Source: Bacteriovoracaceae bacterium (lineage in GTDB: Bacteria > Bdellovibrionota > Bacteriovoracia > Bacteriovoracales > Bacteriovoracaceae). From it: DNA of 45,034 nt. The DNA lies in NCBI GenBank assembly GCA_016786485.1, contig JAEUWD010000028.1, positions 1 to 45,034 on the forward strand. The letters run 5' to 3'. Of this stretch, positions 10,122 to 19,699 are shown one piece after another (the stretch's first letter is position 1; the number at the start of each line of letters is the position of its first letter). The notes beneath the pieces are model-generated. The model was not told the DNA's origin. It saw nothing but the letters and a program-made list of their open reading frames with translations, and made no database searches. Position numbers and translations under genes: made by a program.

Positions 10122-12143
10122 ATGAATAAATTATCTAGTGAAAAATCTCTCTATTTGCTCGAACACAAAGATAATCCTGTCGAATGGTGGCCGTTTGGCG
10201 CAGATGCCATAAAAGAAGCGCAGAATAAAAATCTGCCTATTTTTTTATCCGTCGGATATTCTGCGTGCCATTGGTGTCATGTTATGGCGCATGAATCATT
10301 CTCTTCTCCAGAGGTGGCTGAATTTTTAAATAAAAATTTTATTAATATAAAAGTTGATAGAGAGGAACATCCTGATCTTGATCAATATTATCAAAATGCT
10401 TGCCAAATATATACAGGACGCGGTGGCTGGCCACTTAGTGTTTTTCTCACGACAGAGATGAAACCTTTTTTCGTCGGGACATACTTCCCTCTCACCTCCA
10501 GACAAGGTATGCCGAGCTTTCTCGAAGTTATTCAGAAGCTAAGTGATAGTTATGTGAACGATCAAAAACAAGTGCAAGACAATGCGCAAAGATTCACACA
10601 AGCGATTGCTGAAAAAGTTCAACCTAAATCAGTTCCATATTCAGGGCATTTTCCACATCCCATGGGTCTATTAAAGGCTCTCGATAATTATGCTGATAAA
10701 GAATATGGAAGTTATGGTGGGGCACCTAAATTTCCTCACTTTGCTTTTTATGAGTGGGCAACAGAACAAATTTTAGAAGGCGTTATTGAAGCCGAACAAG
10801 CTCAACATATTACAAACAGTATCGAAAAAATGTTGTTAGGGGGAATTTACGATCACGCGCGCGGTGGAATTCATCGTTATTCAGTCGATGCTGAATGGTT
10901 AGTGCCGCATTTTGAAAAAATGCTTTATGATCAAGCAGGACTTCTGACCGTTCTTGCAAAATTTTCTTTATTTAGAACATCTCCACTCATCCAAGCGGCA
11001 TTGGCGAATACACTCGATTATCTCGAAAAAGAAATGTTATCAGAAGAAAATTATTTCTTTTCAGCCCAAGACGCGGATAGTGAAGGTCATGAAGGGTTAT
11101 ATTTTACCTATTCTTATGATGAATTCTTAGAAATTCTGAAAGATTCAAATTTAGAATCGAAGAAAGAACTTATTTTAAAACTGATTCCTATTGATAAAGA
11201 AGGTAATTTTGAAAATGGATTGAACATTATCCATTTTAATCCTGAATTTACCAATGAGCTTTATCAAGCAGAAAACTGGAAAACTATCCATGAGCTTAAA
11301 CAAGCTCTACTTAAAGTAAGAAGACAACGTATTCCACCAAAAACGGATACCAAAGGTCTGGCGAGTTGGAATTTCATGTTGATTAAGGCACTGATTGATG
11401 TGGTTCAATATGCCCAAGGAGATGAGATAAAAACCAACGCACTTAATCTTATCAAGAAAGCGCTACCTGGGATTGAGAAGAAATTTCTACTTCCATTAAA
11501 AGATGGCCGTTACACCATTTCTCAAAGTACGACACGAGAAGATCAATTGAGTCTTTTTGAAAACTTTGTTTTCTTCGCAGAAATGAATTTACGACTTTAT
11601 GAAATGACGGGACTAGAGACATATAAAAAGAACGGTAAGCAGACGATGGAATTTATTTTTAATGAATTCAGTAAAGAGAACCGTTTTTATACACGCAGCC
11701 TAAGCCATGAAAATGCAAGGCCTTATCCGAATCAAGAACAATTAAATTTTGATAGTTCGTATAAATCACCATTGCCGACACTTATTTTCTTAATGCGAAA
11801 ATGGCATAGTGTTTTTGATTTTTCAAAACAACTTGAACAATATCACGATTTAATTAAAGAACTTAAAGATCTGACTTTAATGAATCCTTTTGGATGTGGC
11901 GAAAGTTTACGAGCACTCACCTACCCTGATTTGGCCTTCAAGAAAATTGAAGTTCCTCTGAGTTGGTTACAAGAAGATAAGTTTCTTAAGTTTTTACCTT
12001 ATTTCTCAAGTCGTTTTGCCCTTCACTACACACAAGAAAATAATCTGTGGCAATTTTGTACTTCACAATCTTGTGAATTAACCGGTAAAAGCCTAGATGA
12101 GTTTGTAAAAGCTTTCGGTCAGACTCAGGAGCAAAATGGATAA
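10122..12143 (+). CDS. DUF255 / thioredoxin-domain protein (YyaL/SSP411-like)
   Basis: A 673-aa protein of the YyaL/SPATA20 family: an N-terminal thioredoxin-fold DUF255 domain plus a C-terminal alpha/alpha six-barrel related to sugar epimerases. The N-terminus has the family hallmarks LLEHKDNPVEWWPFG, a CHWC redox-type site at residues 49-52, HVMAHESF, VDREEHPDLD and TGRGGWPLSVFL. The central DARGGIHRYSVDAEWLVPHFEKMLYDQ region (about residues 244-270; DQ ends the family motif) is also well kept. Function in bacteria is not established. The stop overlaps the next gene's start by 8 bp, so the two are probably coupled. Confidence 0.92.
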   Translation: MNKLSSEKSLYLLEHKDNPVEWWPFGADAIKEAQNKNLPIFLSVGYSACHWCHVMAHESFSSPEVAEFLNKNFINIKVDREEHPDLDQYYQNACQIYTGRGGWPLSVFLTTEMKPFFVGTYFPLTSRQGMPSFLEVIQKLSDSYVNDQKQVQDNAQRFTQAIAEKVQPKSVPYSGHFPHPMGLLKALDNYADKEYGSYGGAPKFPHFAFYEWATEQILEGVIEAEQAQHITNSIEKMLLGGIYDHARGGIHRYSVDAEWLVPHFEKMLYDQAGLLTVLAKFSLFRTSPLIQAALANTLDYLEKEMLSEENYFFSAQDADSEGHEGLYFTYSYDEFLEILKDSNLESKKELILKLIPIDKEGNFENGLNIIHFNPEFTNELYQAENWKTIHELKQALLKVRRQRIPPKTDTKGLASWNFMLIKALIDVVQYAQGDEIKTNALNLIKKALPGIEKKFLLPLKDGRYTISQSTTREDQLSLFENFVFFAEMNLRLYEMTGLETYKKNGKQTMEFIFNEFSKENRFYTRSLSHENARPYPNQEQLNFDSSYKSPLPTLIFLMRKWHSVFDFSKQLEQYHDLIKELKDLTLMNPFGCGESLRALTYPDLAFKKIEVPLSWLQEDKFLKFLPYFSSRFALHYTQENNLWQFCTSQSCELTGKSLDEFVKAFGQTQEQNG

Positions 12144-13068
12144 TTTATTAAAAGGCATCACCGTTCTAGATTTTTCTCATCGTCTCCCTGGTCCTTTGGG
12201 AATGAATATTTTAGGAAAAATGGGCGCAAAAGTTATCAAGATTGAGGATGCTAAATTTGGAGACGCTTTTGTCACCGGCTTATTCAGCTCTTTTGATCCC
12301 AGTTTTGAAGATTGGTATAAAGGTTTAAATGAGTTTAAGGAAATTATCAAATTAGATTTTAAAGCTGAAGCAACGATCGCAAAATTACACACCATGATCA
12401 AAAATGCAGATGCCATTTTGATGACATTACCAGACAAAATTAAAACTTCATTAAAGCTCACAGATGACGACTTAAAGAAAATCAAAAAAAATATCGTCGT
12501 CGTTGAAATGGGTTCATCGACTCAACATCAAGAATCAATGCATGATCTCAACGCCATGGCCTTAACTGGTATGATGTCACTGCATGTGGCCCAAACTGAT
12601 GAAGCGATTGTTGCGCCACCTTTCTTACCCATTTCAGGAATTTTCTTTGGACAACAATTAGCGACCCAGCTTTTAGCAGGAGTCTTAAAGGCCCAAAGAG
12701 AAATGACTTTCGTTAAAACGACAGCTTATTTATATGATACGGCCGATTTTTTATGTAAACCGCTTTGGTCACAAAATTTGCGTGATAAAAAGATGGTAAA
12801 ATTCCTTCATAACGGGGCGTTTCCATGCTACTGTATCTACCGAACAAATGACCATCATTACGTCGGTGTCGCAGCCGTTGAAGAAAAGTTTTGGAATGAA
12901 TTTTCTCAAACTTTCGAAATCTCACTGCCGGCAAATCAACGTTTTGATCAAGATAAAGCGGCTTTCCTTTCAATTGCGAAATCGATAGGAAAACTTAATC
13001 TCGCTGATATAGAAAAAATGTTAAAGAACAAAGATATGTGTGTATCAATTATAAAAAAAGTAAACTAA
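12136..13068 (+). CDS. CaiB/BaiF family CoA-transferase-like protein (short)
   Basis: Class III CoA-transferase fold, 310 aa. The N-terminus LLKGITVLDFSHRLPGPLG followed by LGKMGAKVIKIED is the family signature, and D137 in MHDLNAMALTG corresponds to the catalytic Asp that forms the acyl anhydride. The length is well below the usual 380-430 aa of formyl-CoA-transferase relatives but near the shorter alpha-methylacyl-CoA racemase group (about 360). The acyl substrate cannot be told. It overlaps the DUF255 gene by 8 bp and is followed by slyD after 10 bp, so the three may form an operon. Confidence 0.85.
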   Translation: MDNLLKGITVLDFSHRLPGPLGMNILGKMGAKVIKIEDAKFGDAFVTGLFSSFDPSFEDWYKGLNEFKEIIKLDFKAEATIAKLHTMIKNADAILMTLPDKIKTSLKLTDDDLKKIKKNIVVVEMGSSTQHQESMHDLNAMALTGMMSLHVAQTDEAIVAPPFLPISGIFFGQQLATQLLAGVLKAQREMTFVKTTAYLYDTADFLCKPLWSQNLRDKKMVKFLHNGAFPCYCIYRTNDHHYVGVAAVEEKFWNEFSQTFEISLPANQRFDQDKAAFLSIAKSIGKLNLADIEKMLKNKDMCVSIIKKVN

Positions 13069-13078
13069 AGGAAAAATT

Positions 13079-13561
13079 ATGAGTCGCGTATTTGCATTTC
13101 ACTACATCTTAAAAGACAACTCAGGAACAACCATTGATAATTCTTATGAAAGAGGTGAACCACTTGTTTTCCTAGAAGGCAGTGGTCAAATTATCCCTGG
13201 TCTTGAAACTGAACTCATTAAAATGATCATCGGTGCCAAGAAAAGTGTTGAAGTAAAAAGTGCTGATGCTTACGGTGATATTCATGCTGATATGGTCATC
13301 GAAGTTGAAAAGAAACAATTTCCAAACAACGGCGAAGGCTTAAATGTTGGAGATATGTTCCAAATTTCAAACGATCCACATGCTCCACTTTTTAAAGTGA
13401 TTAAACTAGCAAATGATAAAGTTACCCTTGATGGAAATCATCCAATGGCAGGAAAAGACTTATTTTTTGAAGTTGAAATTACTCAAATCCGTAAAGCAAC
13501 TCCAGATGAGCTAGCTCATGGTCATGCTCACGGTGCTGATGGACACGGTCACCACCACTAA
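13079..13561 (+). CDS. slyD: SlyD-type FKBP peptidyl-prolyl isomerase
   Basis: Cytoplasmic folding factor and metallochaperone-like protein, 160 aa. The FKBP half shows the split SlyD layout: LKDNSGTTIDNSYERGEPLVFLEGSG at the start and MVIEVEKKQFP leading into the insert-in-flap chaperone domain. The tail is His-rich (HGHAHGADGHGHHH), as in SlyD proteins that bind nickel, shorter than the E. coli tail. SD sequence AAGGAAAAAT lies just before the ATG. It ends 3 bp from the convergent epimerase gene, with no clear terminator between them. Confidence 0.93.
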   Translation: MSRVFAFHYILKDNSGTTIDNSYERGEPLVFLEGSGQIIPGLETELIKMIIGAKKSVEVKSADAYGDIHADMVIEVEKKQFPNNGEGLNVGDMFQISNDPHAPLFKVIKLANDKVTLDGNHPMAGKDLFFEVEITQIRKATPDELAHGHAHGADGHGHHH

Positions 13562-13564
13562 AAT

Positions 13565-14572
13565 TTAGGTAAACTTCGTTTTAGATAAAAACAGCTGACC
13601 ATGCTTTTCAGTCACCAGCTTATAAGGATCTTCTTGCAAGTGAAGAAACCCATCGAGGTCGAGATAATCGGCCAGAGATGATATTTCGATCGCTGAAGAA
13701 ATGCCTAAAGTTGTTTCGATCATACAACCTAACATCGTTTTCATTTTATATTTTTTGGCCTGCTTCAAAAGATAAATAGCATTGATGTAACCACCAGCTT
13801 TCATTAGTTTCACATTGATGCCATGAAATTGATTGGCGAGTTTATCAAAGTCAGCTTCATCCGTGACTGACTCATCAGCGATGATGGGATAAGGTGATTT
13901 TTTCTTCAGCTCTTCATATTCCATTTCACAATTGGCCGGAAATGGTTGTTCGATAAATTCCACATTCATTTCTTTTAGCTCAAAAAGAAATTTCATGAAA
14001 TTGTCAAAATCGGTCCATGCTTCGTTCGCATCAATTCTTAGTGGCTGATTAGTAAGTTCGCTGACCAGCTTTAGGGTTTCGAGACCCGTTTTAGCATCGA
14101 CTTTAATTTTTAAACTTTTATATCGAGAATATTTCGGAACAAATTCTTTAAGTTTTTCAAGTTCCATAATTGGAATAGAAAAAGAAGTTTTTATACTCTT
14201 GGGTACATCTAGATTAAATGCCGTATGCACCGGAATTTTCTTTTTACGCAAACGAGTGTGGATGTAAGTTGATTCCAAACCAAAACGCAAAGAGCGAGCA
14301 ATTTCTAGCGTATTTAAAAATCCAGAAAACTCTTCGAAATCCAATTCCTCTTGGTTATAAACACTTAGAAAATAATCAAAGTCTTTTAAGATTTGTTCGT
14401 GAGTTTCACCATAACGCGTGCTTGGGGCAACCTCCCCCATGCCTTGAATTTTATCGAGCTGCCACTTCACAATAAAATTTTCCTTCACCAATGTCTCACC
14501 ACGGGCAATTTTCCAAGGGTAGAGCAAAGGGAGTTTTTTTCGTTCTATAGTAAAGGCGTTTTTATCTGTCAT
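13565..14572 (-). CDS. Dipeptide epimerase (L-Ala-D/L-Glu type), enolase superfamily
   Basis: Muconate-lactonizing subgroup of the enolase superfamily, 335 aa. Catalytic layout: K155-x-K157 (KIK), metal ligands D181, E208 (IEQP) and D233 (ADES), second base K255 or K258 (VKLMKAGG), and a C-terminal D305-L-D307-G motif that is the dipeptide-epimerase hallmark. The likely substrate is L-Ala-D-Glu released from murein peptides; specificity within the group varies, so the substrate is inferred. E. coli YcjG works with MpaA; an MpaA-like M14 peptidase occurs at 40477-41163 in this window. Cytoplasmic. Confidence 0.9.
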   Translation of the reverse strand: MTDKNAFTIERKKLPLLYPWKIARGETLVKENFIVKWQLDKIQGMGEVAPSTRYGETHEQILKDFDYFLSVYNQEELDFEEFSGFLNTLEIARSLRFGLESTYIHTRLRKKKIPVHTAFNLDVPKSIKTSFSIPIMELEKLKEFVPKYSRYKSLKIKVDAKTGLETLKLVSELTNQPLRIDANEAWTDFDNFMKFLFELKEMNVEFIEQPFPANCEMEYEELKKKSPYPIIADESVTDEADFDKLANQFHGINVKLMKAGGYINAIYLLKQAKKYKMKTMLGCMIETTLGISSAIEISSLADYLDLDGFLHLQEDPYKLVTEKHGQLFLSKTKFT

Positions 14573-14782
14573 ATTTACCTGGGCCTGATTGCCATGTTTT
14601 ATTGCTAGTCAAAGCCCTGAAAAATTTGAGGCTTAAAATTATTATCCTCAAAAAACTTAATAAAATCAAATGGTTATATGTGAAAATACTAGAGTGGTTT
14701 TCTCAAATTTTGCTCCTTCTGATTTTGCCTTAAAATAGAATTAGGGCTTTAGAAAAAGTCGAATAATTACGAGAAGTTGAAT

Positions 14783-17281
14783 ATGAAATACAAAATCCTT
14801 TCGTTGATGATCATAACTGACTTACTTCTTGCGCCTGTGATGGTCTCGGCCCAAACTCCTTGCCCAGAAGGACATCAATATACGCCTTCGACAAATACTT
14901 GTAATTTGATTCCAGGGTATAAGCCGCCAACTTCAGCGACAACAACACTTCCTGGGGCTGATGAAATTGTTGATTGCTCAAAAATTGAAAATCAAGGTGA
15001 GCAGACAAAGTGCTACAAAGAAGATGCGGATAAAAAACTCTCTGAGTCAGGACTTGAATCATCAAATCCTCTTAGCGGCAGCAAGCTAACTGCCATATCT
15101 GCAGGAATAAGCGTTGGTTTAGGCACATTAGCTTTTGTTGGGGCTGATACAAAGAGCTGCAAAATCAATTCTGTTAGGTTCATCAAAATAGCTGCGGTTA
15201 CAAACGCCGTAAGTGAATTATCAACATTAGTAATTTATTCTTCCAAGCTAAGCTCACTTGATAGGAAATATAGAGAGATTATTAATACTTCAAACACTGA
15301 AGATGAAACTGATGAGACGAAAAACAAGGAAGGTGTAAATGCTCAAGATAAAGCTTACGAGTTCGTTATCGAGCAAGAAAAAACATACAAAACAATCGGA
15401 ACTACAAAAGGGATTGTTTATGCTGTAACTGGCGCACTATATGCAACAGCAGCTGTATTTTCAGTTATCGAGCAAATTGAAAATACCACTGAGTACACCA
15501 AAGAAGGTACCGCGCAACTCCAGCTCACAGCGGCGGAAGCATCTTTATCAAGTTGCATATTACCTCCAGCATGTGCAGCAGCGTCGAGTGCTGTTGCTAC
15601 CGCTTCTGCTAATTACGTTCAAGCCAAAGCCAGTCGTATAAAAACTGTTAACACAAATACCTGTCGAGCGGGAGAAACCGAGAAGGAAATCAAACAGGCA
15701 GAAGATGAGGCTGCAAAACATTTAGACGAAGTAAATAAGGCAGCTGCGAAAAGAGCAGCTGAGCAAGCAGGTGAAAAAGTAGCTGACGAAGCCACGCAAA
15801 CAGTCACACAAGAAGCGACCAAAGAGGTTACCAAAGAAGCTGGTAAAGCATTGGGGAAAGACATCGCTGCTCAAAATAAAGATAAAATGGTCTCACAGAC
15901 AAATACTGGAATGAAACTACCCGTTATCTCACTAGTTGCGGCCGTCGGACTTTATTTTCTTGTTGATACACTTTTAAAACCAGAAAAAAATAATACGCCT
16001 GCTCCGGCACCTACATCTACTTTTTATAAGAAGCCTTTTAGCATTGATCCTTTTGATTTGTTCTTCAGTCAAAAATTTGGAATGGTAAATCATTTTTGGT
16101 CCAAGATTATTTATGAAAGTGTAAACTATGTTCACGCCATGGCGCTCTTGGGTGGATTAGAAAAAAACATTAAGCAATTAAACTCACTCCTTAAAAACCC
16201 GATTTCGAGAGCTGTTGTAGCTGGTAGTATGGCAGCTGTTAGTGGTACGCTTTCATCACACTCATTTAAAGAAGCAGGCAAAGCTGAAAAAAGAATAAAA
16301 CACCTACAAAGCGTTAGAGATAATGAGTTTGCTTCAACTGCTGCACCAGCAATCGCTCCATGTACGGAAGCAGACAGGGGAAATTCATTAAAGCCTGAAT
16401 GCTACTGCTATAATCCTAGCGGTGATAATAATACAAATTCAGAAAGTAATATTTGTAAAAAAGTTTGGGAAGAAAACAAACAAAAAAATAGAAAAAAAGT
16501 AATTAACAAAATAGCTGAAACTGAAAATATCAAACCAGAGTTTTGTATTAGTGAAGGTAACACTGCGGACTTTTCATGCAAATGTAAAGATACGGGCAAA
16601 TGCCAGTCAATTCCACCGAATATAAATTTAGGTAATATTGGGTCTAGCTATCTAACGAATGCTATCAACGATGCCAATGCGCTCATGTCTGGTCGTTATA
16701 GTGGCGGTGAACTAGCTGCACAGAAAAGTACACAAAATGCGATGGCATTGCTGAAGGGAGCAAGTAAACTTGCAAAAAGTAAAGGCATCGACAAAGAAAT
16801 GGCACCACTTAAAGCGCAAGTCGACAACATGATGAACAACTATCCTCCGGCCGTGCTTGATGCTTATAAAAATGCCAATGGTATGGGTGGTGGTGCTTCG
16901 AGTGCTGGCTCATTAGCAAGTCTCAGTCCAGAGCTCAAAAAAGATATTGAAAAGAAATTAGGAGAGGAATTTAAATCCATCGATGTTGATACTTCAGGTA
17001 CAAGCAGTGCAACCTCAGGAATGGATGATAGTATTGATTTCGGATTTGATGACGAGCCTGTTACGATTGAAGATGCCACCGCTGCCCTCGACACAACTGA
17101 TGCCATGAATGCTGAATATGAAATGAATGTTGATAGTGATATTAGTCCCGCAGGTTCCGACACAAATATTTTTGACATCGTATCACTTCGATACAAACGA
17201 AGCGGCTACCGCAGAATTTTTGGAACAAAAGATGAACAGCAGAGTCTTGATACAGCGGAGAAAACAGACATTAGTCAATAA
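14783..17281 (+). CDS. Exported Cys-rich multi-segment protein, paralogue A (unknown)
   Basis: Unknown 832-aa exported protein. I start it at the ATG at 14783 (SD-like GAGAAG 6 nt upstream) rather than the TTG at 14777. A signal peptide (about 1-23, cleavage after VSA) is followed by a Cys module C27-C40, hydrophobic segments at about 102-120, 209-229, 378-398 and 475-490, an Ala/Glu/Lys-rich coiled-coil stretch (about 300-360), a Cys-rich region (about 527-607, with CYCY and CKC), an acidic Ser/Asp stretch, and IFDIVSLRY at 796-804 before a charged tail. It is a tandem duplicate of the next gene, 19 bp away. Predicted periplasmic or membrane-associated; no known family recognised. Confidence 0.85.
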   Translation: MKYKILSLMIITDLLLAPVMVSAQTPCPEGHQYTPSTNTCNLIPGYKPPTSATTTLPGADEIVDCSKIENQGEQTKCYKEDADKKLSESGLESSNPLSGSKLTAISAGISVGLGTLAFVGADTKSCKINSVRFIKIAAVTNAVSELSTLVIYSSKLSSLDRKYREIINTSNTEDETDETKNKEGVNAQDKAYEFVIEQEKTYKTIGTTKGIVYAVTGALYATAAVFSVIEQIENTTEYTKEGTAQLQLTAAEASLSSCILPPACAAASSAVATASANYVQAKASRIKTVNTNTCRAGETEKEIKQAEDEAAKHLDEVNKAAAKRAAEQAGEKVADEATQTVTQEATKEVTKEAGKALGKDIAAQNKDKMVSQTNTGMKLPVISLVAAVGLYFLVDTLLKPEKNNTPAPAPTSTFYKKPFSIDPFDLFFSQKFGMVNHFWSKIIYESVNYVHAMALLGGLEKNIKQLNSLLKNPISRAVVAGSMAAVSGTLSSHSFKEAGKAEKRIKHLQSVRDNEFASTAAPAIAPCTEADRGNSLKPECYCYNPSGDNNTNSESNICKKVWEENKQKNRKKVINKIAETENIKPEFCISEGNTADFSCKCKDTGKCQSIPPNINLGNIGSSYLTNAINDANALMSGRYSGGELAAQKSTQNAMALLKGASKLAKSKGIDKEMAPLKAQVDNMMNNYPPAVLDAYKNANGMGGGASSAGSLASLSPELKKDIEKKLGEEFKSIDVDTSGTSSATSGMDDSIDFGFDDEPVTIEDATAALDTTDAMNAEYEMNVDSDISPAGSDTNIFDIVSLRYKRSGYRRIFGTKDEQQSLDTAEKTDISQ

Positions 17282-17300
17282 TAGCTATTAGGAAAATATT

Positions 17301-19691
17301 ATGAAAAACCTCATGCTTGTTTTTATTCTTGTTGGCCAACTGGTTCTTTCGCCTGTGGCTTGGTCCTTAACTCAAGCTGACTGTAAAGCAGGGAAAATTT
17401 TTAATTCTAAGACTGGTGCATGTGAAGATTGCGCTCAGGGAACTATCTATAATTCGACAACTAATACGTGCGATGTTCGACAAGATGTTTCTGAGCTGCA
17501 AGGTGAAACGCAAGAGTGTATGAAACTTGAGTCTACTGAAAAACAGAAAGAATGTATGGAAGCAGCTGCCAAAACTCAACTCGATGATTCGGGTCTCGAA
17601 GCTTCAGATGTCAATGGAAGTAAAATATCAGCAATCGCAGCTGGTATTAGTGTTGGTTTAGGCACACTCGCTTTTGTTGGTTCAGATACGAGAAAATGTG
17701 CTGTTCGTTCTGTGCAGTGGATAAAAGCCGCAGCTATCACCAATGCTGCCAGCGAACTTTTGACACTTTGGTATTATACCAACCGCTTAAATAGCCTTAA
17801 TGAAGAATTCGATGAACTGACCATGAAACCTAAAACTGAAGACGAAAAAATTGATGACAAAAATAAACGTGGCGTGAATCTGCAAGATAAAGCTTTTGAA
17901 TACTTAATCGAACAAGAAAAACATTTTAAAGCCGTTGGTAATATCAAGGGAAGCGTTTACGCTGCGACTGGTGCCATGTATGCGACAGCTGGAGTTTATG
18001 CGCTTACTGAGCAAACACAAATTGTAACAGCGGCAGCAACAGCGAAGGCAACTTGTGCGGCAGCAGATGCAGCTTCCGTGGCCACTGCTGGTAGCGCAAG
18101 AGCAGCTTGTGATTCAGCTAAGCTTGCATACCAAAATACGCTAAAGATCAATACATGTAATAGTCCAGAAAGTAACAATGAGCAAAAAAAACTGGAAGAA
18201 AATGCAGAAGAAAAATTTAAAGAACCGACTAAGCAAGATATTAGAGCGGCTAAAAATCAAGATTTAAGAGATGAAGTTAATAAGAACATTCAAGAAGTTA
18301 CGGATAAAAATCCAACCGGCTTCACTCAGAAAAACACAGGAATGATATCACTAGCAAGTGCCGTAGGTTTTGGTTTTCTGATGAAAACACTGAAAAACAA
18401 TGCACCAAAACAAAGCGCTTTACCTTTTGAAAATGAATTAATGGTTTTAGAAACGATGGTTTATCAAAAATATAGCTTTGTGAATTATTTTTGGTCAAAA
18501 ATTATTACCAGAGGAATTCACCTAGCATTAGCTGAGACTGATGCTGCGAAGAATGGGATTTTAGCTGAAATGCAAAAAGAAATTGGAAAACTACGTAATT
18601 TATTATTAAAACCTCTAAGTCGTGCGGCCGTGGCCGGTGCCATGACTGCAGCTTCAACTGCACTTTCCATACACGCTTTTAAAGAAGCTAAAAAGGCTGA
18701 CAAGCGTATGGATTATTTAGAAGGCGTGAGAAAAGATTTTGCCAAGACTGCTGCACCAGCAATTGCTCCGTGTACTACTGAAGATCGTGGTAATCCGCTA
18801 AAACCGATGTGTTATTGTTACGCACCTGAAGGCGGCAAAAACGGCGAACGTCAAAAAAGTCAGGTTTGTAAGAAGCAATGGAACGAAAATCCGAGCTTGG
18901 CCGAACGTGGTGAATATGAAGAAAAAACTGTAAACGCACCAGTTCCAAAACTTTGTATCAGTGTTAACAACACTGCTGACTTTGGATGTCGTTGCAAAGA
19001 TGAAAAGACTGGAAAAAATAAATGTAAATTTATTTCGCCATCATCTGCCATGAGTGGAATACGTTCGAATGCTTTAAAAAATTCTATCACCGATGCCAAT
19101 TCGCTTTTTTCAGGTGACTATGGTGGTGGTGAATTGAGTGCTCAAAAGAGCCGTGAAGCAGCTATCGGTCTTTTAAAAGCATCAAAGAAATTAGCAAAAG
19201 ATAATGGCTTAGAAAAAGAACTCGCGCCACTTCAAAAACAAGTCGATAGTATGTTTGCGAACCCATCACCGACTCTCTCTGGTGCTTTTGAGGGTGCTTT
19301 TGCAGGAAGTAGTACGAATTCACTCGCCAGCTTAAATCCAGAACTCAAAAAAGATATTGAAAAGAAATTAGGTGATGAATTCAAAGCCATTGGTGTTGAA
19401 TACATGAGCCCAACTGGAAAGACAGCCGCGGCCGCAGATGATGGTTTCAGTTTTAATTTGGATGACTCAGGTGGTGGTACGAGTATCGAAACAACTTCTA
19501 TCGAAGAGGTTGATACGATGAATGCGAAATATGATATCATTCAAAATAGTGATATCGATCAGCGCTCAGATAGTAATTTATTTGATATACTTTCCTTGCG
19601 TTATCAAAAAAGTGGATTACGTCATATTTTTGGAAAAAAAGAAGAACAAGAACGACTTGATGACGCTGCAAATACAGACATTAATCAATAG
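17301..19691 (+). CDS. Exported Cys-rich multi-segment protein, paralogue B (unknown)
   Basis: 796-aa paralogue of the preceding protein, colinear over nearly the full length: signal peptide (about 1-22), two consecutive Cys modules (C28-C41 and C44-C57) where A has one, conserved AGISVGLGTLAFVG near 113-127, GVNLQDKAFEYLIEQEK, the TAAPAIAPC/CYCY/ADFGCRCKD Cys region, and LFDILSLRY at 760-768 followed by a 28-residue tail of the same length as in A. It has fewer residues in the central coiled-coil region. The VanY-type gene starts 8 bp downstream, so A-B-VanY probably form one operon. No known domain recognised. Confidence 0.85.
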   Translation: MKNLMLVFILVGQLVLSPVAWSLTQADCKAGKIFNSKTGACEDCAQGTIYNSTTNTCDVRQDVSELQGETQECMKLESTEKQKECMEAAAKTQLDDSGLEASDVNGSKISAIAAGISVGLGTLAFVGSDTRKCAVRSVQWIKAAAITNAASELLTLWYYTNRLNSLNEEFDELTMKPKTEDEKIDDKNKRGVNLQDKAFEYLIEQEKHFKAVGNIKGSVYAATGAMYATAGVYALTEQTQIVTAAATAKATCAAADAASVATAGSARAACDSAKLAYQNTLKINTCNSPESNNEQKKLEENAEEKFKEPTKQDIRAAKNQDLRDEVNKNIQEVTDKNPTGFTQKNTGMISLASAVGFGFLMKTLKNNAPKQSALPFENELMVLETMVYQKYSFVNYFWSKIITRGIHLALAETDAAKNGILAEMQKEIGKLRNLLLKPLSRAAVAGAMTAASTALSIHAFKEAKKADKRMDYLEGVRKDFAKTAAPAIAPCTTEDRGNPLKPMCYCYAPEGGKNGERQKSQVCKKQWNENPSLAERGEYEEKTVNAPVPKLCISVNNTADFGCRCKDEKTGKNKCKFISPSSAMSGIRSNALKNSITDANSLFSGDYGGGELSAQKSREAAIGLLKASKKLAKDNGLEKELAPLQKQVDSMFANPSPTLSGAFEGAFAGSSTNSLASLNPELKKDIEKKLGDEFKAIGVEYMSPTGKTAAAADDGFSFNLDDSGGGTSIETTSIEEVDTMNAKYDIIQNSDIDQRSDSNLFDILSLRYQKSGLRHIFGKKEEQERLDDAANTDINQ

Positions 19692-19699
19692 GAATTCTC

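Noticed and set aside
15441-15864. Open frames on both strands within paralogue A (66 aa and 81 aa)
   Set aside because: They arise from the Ala/Thr-rich codons of the real gene and have no homologous features.
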